Assembly: GCA_038230735.1 (NCBI GenBank)
Contig: JBBRMR010000014.1
Coordinates: 1 to 64,000 of the forward strand
Reading direction: 5' to 3'
Source: Arcicella sp038230735
GTDB lineage: Bacteria; Bacteroidota; Bacteroidia; Cytophagales; Spirosomataceae
DNA: 64,000 nucleotides
The notes below the pieces were generated by a model, which did not search any database, had not been told where the DNA came from, and saw nothing but the letters and a program-made list of their open reading frames with translations. This document shows positions 26,672-36,100 of the stretch, one piece after another. Each line of letters begins with the position of its first letter. Within the stretch, counting starts at the first letter, position 1. The translations under genes were made by a program, and so were the position numbers.

Positions 26672-28105
26672 ATGAACACAGACAATTCACGTAGAGATTT
26701 TATCAAAAAGACTTCACTTACTTTGGGAAGTTTTTATATCGTTCCTCGCCACGTACTGGGCAAGGGATTCGTTGCCCCTTCCGATAAACTCAATATTTTG
26801 GGTATTGGGGCGGGTGGAAAAGGAGAATCAGATATTCTATTGGCTTATAACAAAGGCACAGAAAACATCGTAGCGATTGCCGATGTCGATTATAACCGTG
26901 CTGCCAAAGTCATTAATACAGTATCGCCTAATTTGAATAAATACCACGATTGGCGAGAGGCTTTGGACAAAGAACACAAAAATATTGATGCTGTAACTAT
27001 CTCAACGCCAGACCATCACCACGCCGCCGCAACTTTGGCAGCCATGGAATTGGGCAAGCACGTTTATACCCAAAAACCGCTTACGCACAACATACACGAG
27101 GCTCGTATGCTCACCGAAGCGGCTAAAAAATATAAGGTGGTTACGCAAATGGGTAATCAAGGTTCGTCAAATGATGGACGGAGAGTGTTGCAAGAATGGT
27201 TTGATGCGGGATTGATTGGCACGGTAAAAAAAGTGCATATTTGGACAGACCGCCCCGTTTGGCCCCAAGGGATTCCTACGCCAACGGGTAAATTTGAAGT
27301 CCCTGCCGATTTTAATTGGGATTTATGGCTCGGACCAGCCCCCTATCGTGATTATAATCCAACGGCATATCATCCCTTCAAATGGCGTGGTTGGTGGGAT
27401 TTTGGTACGGGTGCGATGGGCGACATGGGTTGTCATCTATTAGATGGTGTTTTTAAGGTTTTAGCCTTAACTTATCCAACTGATGTGCAGTGTAGTGTAA
27501 GTTCAATCTATACCAAAGATTGGGTGCCTGAATATTTGCCAGATAGTTGTCCGCCTTCGTCAAAAGTTACTTTTACCTATCCAAAAACCGATAAAAATGA
27601 TTCGCCGATTGAGATTATTTGGTATGATGGCGGCATTAAACCAGACATTCCAGCTGAATGGGGCGATGAACCTTTGTGGACCAATGGTGTAATTTATGAA
27701 GGAACGAAAGGCAAAATGGCGAATGAATTATACAACCAAAATCCAACTTTATTGCCCAAATCAAGAATGGAAACGGCGGAGGTAAAAGCCGTAAAACCAA
27801 CGCTTTATCGTATCGAAAACCAAGCATCGGGACACAATTATCACTGGGTGAAAGCTTGTAAAGCGGGATATGGTAAATTAGAAACTAGTTCGCCATTTGA
27901 TTTTGCGGGACCCTTGACCGAGATGATTTTGATGGGAAATCTCGCTATCCGAAGTTATACCTATCGTGAAGGCGAAGGAAGGGGAGGTAAATTCCCAGGA
28001 CGTAAAAAATTAGCTTGGAACGGCAAAGATATGAAGATTACCAATTTTGATTATGCTAATCAATTTGTGAGTCGGCAGTATAGAGAGGGGTGGAAATTGG
28101 GTTGA
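26672..28105 (+). CDS. Tat-exported Gfo/Idh/MocA-family oxidoreductase (copy 2)
   Basis: A 477-residue paralogue of the preceding protein. The Tat signal (SRRDFIKKTSLTLGSFYIV) and the following LGKGFVAPSDKLNI are nearly the same, QKP again replaces EKP (YTQKPLTHNIHEARM), and DFGTGAMGDMGCHLLDG aligns with copy 1. The central 100 residues diverge more, for example in KTDKNDSPIEIIWYDGG, pointing to a different substrate preference. The pair probably arose by tandem duplication and is co-transcribed. A 24-bp hairpin terminator follows. Confidence 0.9.
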   Translation: MNTDNSRRDFIKKTSLTLGSFYIVPRHVLGKGFVAPSDKLNILGIGAGGKGESDILLAYNKGTENIVAIADVDYNRAAKVINTVSPNLNKYHDWREALDKEHKNIDAVTISTPDHHHAAATLAAMELGKHVYTQKPLTHNIHEARMLTEAAKKYKVVTQMGNQGSSNDGRRVLQEWFDAGLIGTVKKVHIWTDRPVWPQGIPTPTGKFEVPADFNWDLWLGPAPYRDYNPTAYHPFKWRGWWDFGTGAMGDMGCHLLDGVFKVLALTYPTDVQCSVSSIYTKDWVPEYLPDSCPPSSKVTFTYPKTDKNDSPIEIIWYDGGIKPDIPAEWGDEPLWTNGVIYEGTKGKMANELYNQNPTLLPKSRMETAEVKAVKPTLYRIENQASGHNYHWVKACKAGYGKLETSSPFDFAGPLTEMILMGNLAIRSYTYREGEGRGGKFPGRKKLAWNGKDMKITNFDYANQFVSRQYREGWKLG

Positions 28106-28131
28106 TGTGGGTTTTTTGTTGAAATGAATAG

Positions 28132-28192
28132 AAAACCTGAGAGCCATGTCATTGCTTCCCCTATGGTCGCAATGACATGGCTCTCAGGTTTT
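28132..28192. terminator. Strong 24-bp bidirectional hairpin terminator built on a REP-like word
   Basis: The arms at 28132-28155 and 28169-28192 are perfectly complementary over 24 bp around a 13-base loop. An A4 run begins the left arm and T4 ends the right arm, suitable for two convergent genes: the second oxidoreductase and the MutS-like gene, whose stop is 3 bases away. The inner part (28148-28176) contains GTCATTGCTTCCCCTATGGT, whose reverse complement matches a second copy at 39231-39258. Confidence 0.85.
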
Positions 28193-28194
28193 AA

Positions 28195-30042
28195 TCACTC
28201 CACCATCTCAATCCCAATTCCACGCATCAACATACTCGCATTAAAGCTATGGCAAACACCCGCACGGAGTTTATAATCAAAGACTAAATCATCATTTACC
28301 ACTTCGGAAGAAAAGCTGTAATTTTTCACAAACCCCTGATTTTCAAACTCATCACCCAATTCTACGTCATGCGTAGAGATAAAACCCGATGCCGTAGTTT
28401 TGTGCAATTGCAGCATCAAAGCCTTTGCCCCTTCGTGTCTATCCTTAGAATTTGTCCCTTTTAGAATTTCATCCAAAAAATAAAAAATAGGTAGTGGACG
28501 AGACTGTGCGTCCCAGTGAACACTCGCCACAGATGCAAATGGGGTTTCCGCTGATTGCTGATTGCCGACTGCCGAAAGCAAAGTCTTCAAACGTTTCAAT
28601 TCTGCATAAAATGAAGACGTATCTTCTTCCAAAGAATCCTGTGTTCGCATACTCGTAAATACCCGCATACACGAACACGCAAACGCCTCTGCACAGACCA
28701 CCGAACCCGCCAAAGCTAATATAATATTTACCGCCACCGTTCGCTGAAAAGTACTTTTGCCCGACATATTTGAGCCTGTGATAATGATAGTTTGTCCTTC
28801 GCCTTCCAACTCAATATCGTTATTTACCCGTTTTGCTTTACGAATCATCGGATGTCCTAAGCCTTTGACTTTCAAAGTAATAGAGCATTCGGTGATGGTG
28901 GGTTTTACAAAATCTGGATTGGCAAAATGCAATCCTGCAAAGCTGTTTAAAGTTTCAAACTCCGCAATTGTATCAAGCCATTTTGGGAGATTACCTTGAT
29001 ATTGGCGTTTCCAATTTTCGAGCTTGATAAAATATTGAATATCCCACAAAGTTGGAATGCCCACCATAAACATAAAGATAGGATTTGCCCGATTGCCCAA
29101 TTTATTTAAAATATCTTCCAAAGCCCGAATCGCAGGGCTGGATTCGGAGATTTGAGTTTGTAAATTTACTAATTTATGATGCTTAAATCCTTGATTAACA
29201 AGCTGTTCTGATAAATTAGCGTATGCCTTCAACGTACCCGTGAGTCGGAGTGTTTGGTCAAGGGCTTCGGAAACTATGGCATGAATCCGTTTGCTAATTA
29301 ATCCATGAATTACCAACAAAACCAATGGATAACCAATGGGTATCATATTAAAAACCCAAGCCAAAATTAAGGGAATGGTGAGGTAAGGCAAATATTTTCC
29401 GTACTGAAAAATAGGCTTTTTAATCTCCTCATTTTCAGTTGATTGACTCCATGAAATCAATTTATGCGTTGGTTCAGCCACTTCCTCAATCAAAAAAGCG
29501 GAGGCTTCTAATTCTTGCCTAAAATCTATCTTAGCGGATAATTCTTCAATGGTTTGCTGACGATTTTCAATTTCGGATTTATGGGCAGGATATTTCAGCC
29601 AATTTGCCAGCGTATTTGCTCCCGTATAAGTATGGGTACGGTTGAGGAGTTTGAAGAGGGATTGTTTCCCGAAAATATCCAAATCAGACGTATAAAAATG
29701 ATTGGGTTCAGCAAATTGTTCGCCTGTTTCGGTACTGGTAAAAACATTATCTAATCGCTTGATTTCGTCTTCATTTAAAGCTACTAATGCTCTATTTTTA
29801 TCTCGTAAATACTTGATTTTCAGATGTTTTTTTACGGAAGAAAGAAAAATGGCAATGCTAATAATCACGACTGGAATTACATAATCTCCACTTAAAAAAT
29901 GATACACCATGTAACTAATCAAGAGAACAATTAGAAATAATATTCCCCTAAAAAAAGCCCATTGATTGTACTGTTTTTGAAAGTCGTTGGCAAGATTTTG
30001 AAAAGTGTCTTTGCGGGATTGGAAGGTTTCGATTGGGGTCAT
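28195..30042 (-). CDS. Membrane-anchored MutS-like ATPase
   Basis: A 615-residue protein from the start at 30042 (MTPIETFQSRK); an ATG six codons earlier would overlap the upstream gene. Two hydrophobic segments lie at about 32-75 and further ones near 220-260. A MutS core-like region leads to a MutS ATPase: Walker A GSNMSGKST, Walker B YFLDEILKGTNS and ISTHDVELG. It lacks the MutS mismatch-recognition domain, so it is not a standard repair MutS. An unusual segment encoded at about 28498-28575 (LSAVGNQQSAETPFASVAS) interrupts the ATPase just before Walker B and looks like an in-frame repeat insertion. Confidence 0.87.
   Translation of the reverse strand: MTPIETFQSRKDTFQNLANDFQKQYNQWAFFRGILFLIVLLISYMVYHFLSGDYVIPVVIISIAIFLSSVKKHLKIKYLRDKNRALVALNEDEIKRLDNVFTSTETGEQFAEPNHFYTSDLDIFGKQSLFKLLNRTHTYTGANTLANWLKYPAHKSEIENRQQTIEELSAKIDFRQELEASAFLIEEVAEPTHKLISWSQSTENEEIKKPIFQYGKYLPYLTIPLILAWVFNMIPIGYPLVLLVIHGLISKRIHAIVSEALDQTLRLTGTLKAYANLSEQLVNQGFKHHKLVNLQTQISESSPAIRALEDILNKLGNRANPIFMFMVGIPTLWDIQYFIKLENWKRQYQGNLPKWLDTIAEFETLNSFAGLHFANPDFVKPTITECSITLKVKGLGHPMIRKAKRVNNDIELEGEGQTIIITGSNMSGKSTFQRTVAVNIILALAGSVVCAEAFACSCMRVFTSMRTQDSLEEDTSSFYAELKRLKTLLSAVGNQQSAETPFASVASVHWDAQSRPLPIFYFLDEILKGTNSKDRHEGAKALMLQLHKTTASGFISTHDVELGDEFENQGFVKNYSFSSEVVNDDLVFDYKLRAGVCHSFNASMLMRGIGIEMVE
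28498..28575 (-). repeat. Probable word-repeat insertion inside the MutS-like ATPase gene
   Basis: This 78-base stretch, in gene orientation starting TCGGCAGTCGGCAATCAGCA, is made of the same GGCAATCAGC/CGGCTTTC-like words seen in intergenic gaps (for example 8378-8400). It stays in frame and adds roughly 20-26 residues between the TLL helix and Walker B (PIFYFLDEIL). From memory, relatives have only a short turn here. The next bases (GGGACGCACAGTCTCGTCC) include a small dyad. Confidence 0.5.
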
Positions 30043-30052
30043 TTTTATTTTA

Positions 30053-30697
30053 TTACGCATTCATTATTCCATTATACTCTACATATTTCACACCAGTAAG
30101 TCGTTGATTAGCAAACTGTTGCATGGATTTAGCAACATCAGAGGCTTTAATTCCGTGATATTTACGAAGGCTTCCAAACAGCAAAGGCGAAAGAATATTG
30201 GATAGTACCTTCCCGATTTTTTCACCCAAACGAGATTCCTTTCTATCGCCCAAAAGCATGGAAGGACGAACGCTCACAAAGTTCTGAAAACCAAGCGATT
30301 CTATCTTTTTTTCTAAGTCTCCTTTTGTTCTGAGGTAAAAATTTGATGAGTCAAAATCTGCTCCAACAGACGAAACCAAAATATATTGCTTCACACCATT
30401 AGTTTTGGCAATTTTCCCGATTTCAAAAGGATAAGTACAGTCGATTTTATACTGAGTTTCCTTTGAACCCGCCTTCGCCAAAGTCGTACCCATCGCACAA
30501 AATAAGTCATCCCCCACGATTTTTGAAGCATTGGGTTTATCAAAATCTATTACTTCTTGAAAGAGCTTTGGGTGACTAATATTCAAGGATTTACGTAATA
30601 ATAAAACCACTTTTGAATAGGCAGGATTCTCTAAAATTTGCTCGACAAGTGTACTACCAACCAATCCAGTAGCACCAATAATGATAGCTGTTTTCAT
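30053..30697 (-). CDS. NAD(P)-binding SDR-type oxidoreductase
   Basis: A 214-residue atypical short-chain dehydrogenase of the HTATIP2-like group. The dinucleotide-binding motif is IIGATGLVGSTL at residues 5-16; the later segment has DLFCAMGTTLAKAGS and YILVSSVGADFDSSNFYLRTKGDLE, with SS..Y..K-like spacing. Its reaction is unknown. It is just upstream of the MutS-like gene on the same strand (11 bases between them) and downstream of a glycosyltransferase, separated by an inverted repeat. Confidence 0.85.
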   Translation of the reverse strand: MKTAIIIGATGLVGSTLVEQILENPAYSKVVLLLRKSLNISHPKLFQEVIDFDKPNASKIVGDDLFCAMGTTLAKAGSKETQYKIDCTYPFEIGKIAKTNGVKQYILVSSVGADFDSSNFYLRTKGDLEKKIESLGFQNFVSVRPSMLLGDRKESRLGEKIGKVLSNILSPLLFGSLRKYHGIKASDVAKSMQQFANQRLTGVKYVEYNGIMNA

Positions 30698-30700
30698 TAT

Positions 30701-30776
30701 CCTCTAACCCCGGAAGGGGAATTTATGTTCGATTAATTTTTAACTTCGTTATATTTCCCCTCTGGGGGTTAGGGGG
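30701..30776. repeat. C-rich/G-rich inverted repeat (CTAACCCC word)
   Basis: CCTCTAACCCCGGAAGGGGA at 30701-30720 faces ATTTCCCCTCTGGGGGTTAG at 30753-30772 with GGGG continuing after. The two arms pair imperfectly around a 30-base AT-rich loop. The right arm overlaps the last codons and stop of the GT2 gene. This GC-rich word contrasts with the AT-rich surroundings. It may act as a transcript-end hairpin between two minus-strand genes. Confidence 0.6.
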
Positions 30777-31509
30777 CTAATAATCCCCATTTCAAACCCC
30801 ATTTCGCCAGACGATAACGTATGGAAACTCTCAATACACCCAAGCCGTATTTTGAACTTCTTACAAAATTGATAGAAGAAGCTTCGTCAAAATATTTGGT
30901 TGGGCAGGTTACCTCGGCTATCTCAAAACCTTGCCAAAATATTTGAGCAATCATTTCATTATCAAACACAAAATCATCATCACACTTCTGGAAAGGCACT
31001 TTTTCCAAGACTTCTCTTGAAAACGCACGGTAGCCCGTATGATATTCAGATAGTTTTTGCGAAAGCATAATGTTCTGAAAAAGCGTCAAGAAACGGTTGG
31101 CAATATACTTATACATAGGCATTCCGCCTTTTAAAGCACCTTTGCCCAAAATACGTGAGCCAAAAACGACTGGATACAAATCATTGCCAATAATAGTAAT
31201 CATGGCAGGAAGTAGGAGGGGAGTGTATTGATAATCTGGGTGAACCATAATCACGATATCTGCTCCCAATTCAAGGGCTTTTGTATAGCAAGTTTTTTGG
31301 TTTCCGCCATAGCCTTTATTAACATCATGACGAATTACGTGCTTGATTCCCAAAGATTTAGCCACATCGGAAGTATTATCTGGACTGTGGTCGTCCACCA
31401 AAATTACATCATCAACAAGGTCAAAAGGTATTTCTCGGTAAGTTTTTTCAAGCGTAAGTGCAGCCTTGTATGCGGGCATCACAACGATTACTTTTTTGTT
31501 ATTATACAT
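30769..31509 (-). CDS. Family 2 glycosyltransferase (dolichyl-phosphate mannose synthase-like)
   Basis: A 246-residue GT-A fold enzyme. VVMPAYKAALTLEKTYREI opens the domain, DDVILVDDHSPDNTSDVAKS holds nucleotide-sugar-binding aspartates, IVIMVHPDYQY is in the place of the DxD region, and FDNEMIAQ near 194-201 fits the base region of DPM1/DpgS-like enzymes. It has no C-terminal membrane helices, so it probably makes a polyprenyl-phosphate sugar at the membrane surface. It is divergent from a GT39-like membrane protein, a natural user of such lipid-linked sugars. Confidence 0.87.
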   Translation of the reverse strand: MYNNKKVIVVMPAYKAALTLEKTYREIPFDLVDDVILVDDHSPDNTSDVAKSLGIKHVIRHDVNKGYGGNQKTCYTKALELGADIVIMVHPDYQYTPLLLPAMITIIGNDLYPVVFGSRILGKGALKGGMPMYKYIANRFLTLFQNIMLSQKLSEYHTGYRAFSREVLEKVPFQKCDDDFVFDNEMIAQIFWQGFEIAEVTCPTKYFDEASSINFVRSSKYGLGVLRVSIRYRLAKWGLKWGLLAP

Positions 31510-31637
31510 TAGGGAATGGATTTCTATGAACTTAGCTTAATCGGGTTTATTTACGTAAAGTTCTGAACAAATTAAATGCCATTTGCAATACTGACCAAAA
31601 GATTGTTATTTTTTGGTAAATTTGGGGGTATAAATCC

Positions 31638-33041
31638 ATGAAAATTATAATGTTCGGTAAAATAAGTAAATTTTTTGATAAAGATTCCAGTTTGCAAACG
31701 CTTGTATGGGTAGGAATTGGGCTTCGGATTTTGGTTTTTATCGTGATGAATCCCGAAAATCCCGACCCGCACCATGAGGTTTTGGATTATATCGTTAAAA
31801 ATCACCGCCTTCCCCGCACCCACGAGCTATTTTTGGCTTGCCATCCTCCTTTATATTACCTTACATCGCTGCCGTTTTTTATCATCGGCGGCTTGAAAAT
31901 GGTAGAATTTTATGGACTAATTATTTCCTGCGTGAATCTTTGGCTCATGGCAAAATTATTGAAACTAACCATTGAAGATGTAACGATTCGTAATCTTAGC
32001 TTCATTTTAGCCGTTTTTTTGGGAACGTATCTTATTTATTCATTATTCGTTTCCAATGATACTCTTTCGGTTTTGATGGGAACTTGTTTTTTTTATAGTT
32101 TGGCAAAATATCTGAAAAATCAAACCCAAAAAAATGAGATAATCTTCTCATTATCAACGGGTTTGGCTTTATTGACCAAATCTACTTTTATTCCTTTTGT
32201 ACCCGTTGCTTTAATCATAGTTTTCTTAGTTAGAGTCCGTGAACCCTTCAAAAAATTGGTTTATGCCATGCTAATTTCGGGGGCAATTATTGGCTTCACG
32301 GGTACTTATAAATTTGTGGAAAACCTAAAAGTCCAACATCAATTATTTGTCCATAATCTTGATATTTTTCCTTTGCCAAGCAATGCTAATTTTTATCAAG
32401 GTCCACAAAGTTGGTACAATTGTAATATTCTGACGTTGATAAAGAATCCTAATTTATCTTCTTATAATCTCAGCATTCATTCAGCACCGTTATTGATGTA
32501 CGGGACTTTTTGGTACAAACATCAGTATTTTGAAAACAACCTCACCTTTGGTAATTATTCAAGTTTTAGGTTTATCGGTAGCCTATTTTTTATCCTTGGA
32601 ATATTGCCTACATTGCTGATTTTCATGGGTTTAGCCCTATTAATTAGGCAAGGTTTTATCTTATTATTTACTTGGAAAAAGAGATTTGGCATGGAGATTT
32701 TTTGGTCGAACCTCTTCAATGGCGTTTGCGTTGTTTTGTTGTTAGGAAGTGTAGCCACGATGTTTACGGGCGTACTAAAATACAACGATTGGGCGTTTAT
32801 GCACACAAGGTTGCTGGTACACGTTTTTTATCCCATTATTTTGACACTGGCTACGGGACTAAGTTTTGTGAAACGACATTACCCCAATTTATTAAAATAC
32901 GTAGCCCTCAATCTAACGCTTTTTGCGGGATTGACCCTCGTTTATTTTTCCGTGGAAAGTGCTGTAATTGCTTATAATTGGCTACATTATGGAAACAAGG
33001 ATGAGATTCAGTGGTATGTGAATAAGAGTTTAGGATTATAA
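31638..33041 (+). CDS. Multi-pass membrane glycosyltransferase-like protein (GT39/ArnT type)
   Basis: A 467-residue protein with about ten membrane helices. The N-terminal part has NPENPDPHHEVLDYIVKN after the first helix and HPPLYYLTSLPFF, matching the periplasmic acidic first loop and HPPLYY motif of lipid-linked-sugar glycosyltransferases of the PMT/ArnT/GT39 superfamily. It probably transfers a sugar from a polyprenyl-phosphate donor to a cell-surface acceptor. The divergent neighbour is a DPM1-like GT2, a possible donor synthase. An alternative start lies four codons downstream. Confidence 0.75.
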   Translation: MKIIMFGKISKFFDKDSSLQTLVWVGIGLRILVFIVMNPENPDPHHEVLDYIVKNHRLPRTHELFLACHPPLYYLTSLPFFIIGGLKMVEFYGLIISCVNLWLMAKLLKLTIEDVTIRNLSFILAVFLGTYLIYSLFVSNDTLSVLMGTCFFYSLAKYLKNQTQKNEIIFSLSTGLALLTKSTFIPFVPVALIIVFLVRVREPFKKLVYAMLISGAIIGFTGTYKFVENLKVQHQLFVHNLDIFPLPSNANFYQGPQSWYNCNILTLIKNPNLSSYNLSIHSAPLLMYGTFWYKHQYFENNLTFGNYSSFRFIGSLFFILGILPTLLIFMGLALLIRQGFILLFTWKKRFGMEIFWSNLFNGVCVVLLLGSVATMFTGVLKYNDWAFMHTRLLVHVFYPIILTLATGLSFVKRHYPNLLKYVALNLTLFAGLTLVYFSVESAVIAYNWLHYGNKDEIQWYVNKSLGL

Positions 33042-33108
33042 GAAGTAATTATGAGATATGAATTATGGGTTATAAGTTTAAATTGCTGATTATCAGTTTC
33101 TTAATAAA

Positions 33109-36100
33109 TTGAAAACGTTAATTTATTATTTATTATTGCTTCAAATATCCTCAAAATTGGCAGAAAATACCTTAAAAATAGTCCTTAAATCATACCAAAA
33201 ACGGCTTACAAATCTGACTTCCAGAAATAAGTCGTTATTGTTGCTAAGTCTCTCTACAGAACAGTTTTTGGACATACACGAACTTGATTTTTTACAGAAT
33301 AAACCTTCATTCAATATCATTGAGCAATTAATTGCTCAAAAAAATACTATTTCCCTCTGCGAAATCCATGACCCTCGCTACGAGCGTGTGAATGAAGCGA
33401 GTAAACGTTTACGCAAGATTTCGAGAACCGAAAAATTCATTGAAGAAGAACGTGGTTCGGAAGATTTATACGTGGGGTATCCTATCATAAAAGGCAAATT
33501 TTCTGATGGAACGGTGGTCAGATGTCCCTTGATGTTTTTTCCAGTTCATCTTAATCAGAAAAACGAAACTTGGCAACTCCAAGCCCGAGATGAAGCGATA
33601 ACCATCAATCGTATCTTCCTTTTAGCCTATTCACACTTCAACCAAGTCTCAATAACGGATGAATTTTTGGAACAATCTTTTGAAGATTTTTCAAAGGATT
33701 CTCTCGAATTCAGAACACAATTATATGAATATCTGAAAGACTCTTTACTGAAAATTGATTTTAATAAAGAATTATTTATCAATGAGTTACATCATTTTGA
33801 AAAATCAACCAAAGCAGATTTAGAGTTGCTGGAATGCAACGGAGAACTTAAATTATTCCCGCAAGCAGTGTTAGGAATTTTCCCCCAAGCAGGGTCGTTT
33901 TTAGTGCCAGATTATGAAGAATTAATAAGTCGAAACTCGAAAGTTGAAAGTGATAAGGAAGAAGAGATAGAGAATTTTAAGAATAATAATCAGATATTTG
34001 AAAGCAACGGTTTAGAATCTTTGTTTCCAAACTTGAATGCCCAACTTACGACATTTGACTTACGACCTACAACTAATAAAATCAAAGAAGAAAATCTTTT
34101 AACGCCCTTTGCGATTGATGCTACGCAAGAATTGGCTTTACGACAAGTGAAATCTGGGGCTTCGTTGGTGGTACAAGGTCCTCCTGGCACGGGTAAATCT
34201 CAGTTAATTTGTAATCTGGTGGCAGATTTTACGGCTCGTGGCAAAAAGGTTTTGGTAGTATGTCAGAAACGTGCCGCTTTGGATGTTGTGCAGGAACGTC
34301 TCACACAATCGGGTATGAGAGCTTTCGTGGGCAATGTCCATGATTTCAAGAATGACCGTAAAGGACTGTACGAACAGATTTTAAGCCAAATTGAACAAAT
34401 CGAAGAATATCAAAAGCAAAATAATAGCCTTGATGCGATTTTTTTAGATAGAAATTTCACCCAAGAAAGTCGCCAGATTGATAAAATTTCAGAGACCTTA
34501 CAAGAATTTAAAGATGCCCTTTTTAATACTTCCGAATGTGGAATTGCGGTAAAAGAATTATACTTAACCAGTTCACCAAATCAACCCTTTTTAGATTTAA
34601 AAAATGAATACAAATCGTTCAAATTCAATGAGATAGATGACTTTTTGATGAAATTTGGGCAGTATGTTTTTTATAATAATAGACTTGCCGAGCCGTTGTC
34701 TGTGTCCCCTAAAACGTATAGTGAAACAACCACTACGCCAAGCAGTTTTTGGCAACAAAGGTTATCATTTGAAAATCGCCAATATTCAGAAATTTCAACA
34801 ATTATTCAAACGATTGAATCTGTTGTTGATTTTGTACAAAACCTTGAAAAGCAATCCGTTGAAATAGTGAAAAATTCTATAAATTTCAATGATTTAGCTT
34901 CAATTTCTTCGGATAAAGAGACAATAAAAAAGCTAATTTCCACGATTGAGAATGATAAAGTTTATCAAGTTTTTTCCCGAAATATTCAAGAAAAAATAAA
35001 ACTGACTACTTCAAAAATTAGTGAATTAGAAGGAGAAGTAGCCACGTTCTTTGCAGGACAAGGCATTGAAATAACCTTGCCAAGCACTAATCTTTTACCT
35101 TTTTTAGCTAAATTAAACACTGCCGTTGATACCAAATCTAATGCCATCGGGGGATTTTTTTGGGGAATTTTTTCCAAAGAAAAGGCTGACATTCAGAATG
35201 TTACCATTACCAACGGTTTAGGGCTTTCATTAGAGGATTTGGTTAAATTACGACAAAGAATCCAAAATAGAATTGGCTTAGAAAAATGGTGGGGAGAAAA
35301 TGCGTATTTGTTCGGGATGGAACTTAGCGAAGAACCAATATGGCTTCGGAAAGGCATCCGTTGGTTTGAACGCCATTTTCAACAGCTTTACCAAGCTGAA
35401 AAGGGGAATAAAATATGGAAATTATTACTAAAAAAACTGCCTACCATTTTTGAAAATTGGCATAATTTATCTTGGAATGATTTTCAAAATAGAGCCAATC
35501 TTTTGATAAAAAAATTACAAGAACTTACTGATAATCAAGCTATTTGGAGGAATTATTTGTCTGATAATCAGATTGAATTATTAGCGATAATGGCAAATAT
35601 AACGGTAATAAAAACATACCTAAAAGAACATTTTGATTTAATGCAAGAAGCCGATGTCTTAAAAGTATCTTTCAGTAACACAGAATGGCAAATTATCGAA
35701 CAATTTTTATCCGAATCCGAACCCTTAACCAATTTTACAAATAGCCTAAAATTAGCTTGGATTGAGCATATTGAAGAAATTAATCCAATTCTCAGAAGTG
35801 TTAGTTCTTTGAAAATCAGTCAATTAGAAGAAGAATTACAACAAGCCGTTTTGAAAAAACAGGAATTGAGTCAAGAAATTTTGGGCTTGAAATTGAGGGA
35901 AGAAACGTACCGAAATTTAGAGAAGAATCGTTTGCAGAATGTCGTAACTTATCGTGATTTGAAGCATCAAATGGCTAAAAAACGTAAATTATGGTCGGTC
36001 AGAAAATTGATTTCTGAACATTCCGAAGAGGTTTTCAAACTTGTTCCTTGTTGGTTAGCATCTCCCGAAACGGTTTCGGCAATTTTCCCTCTTCAAACCC

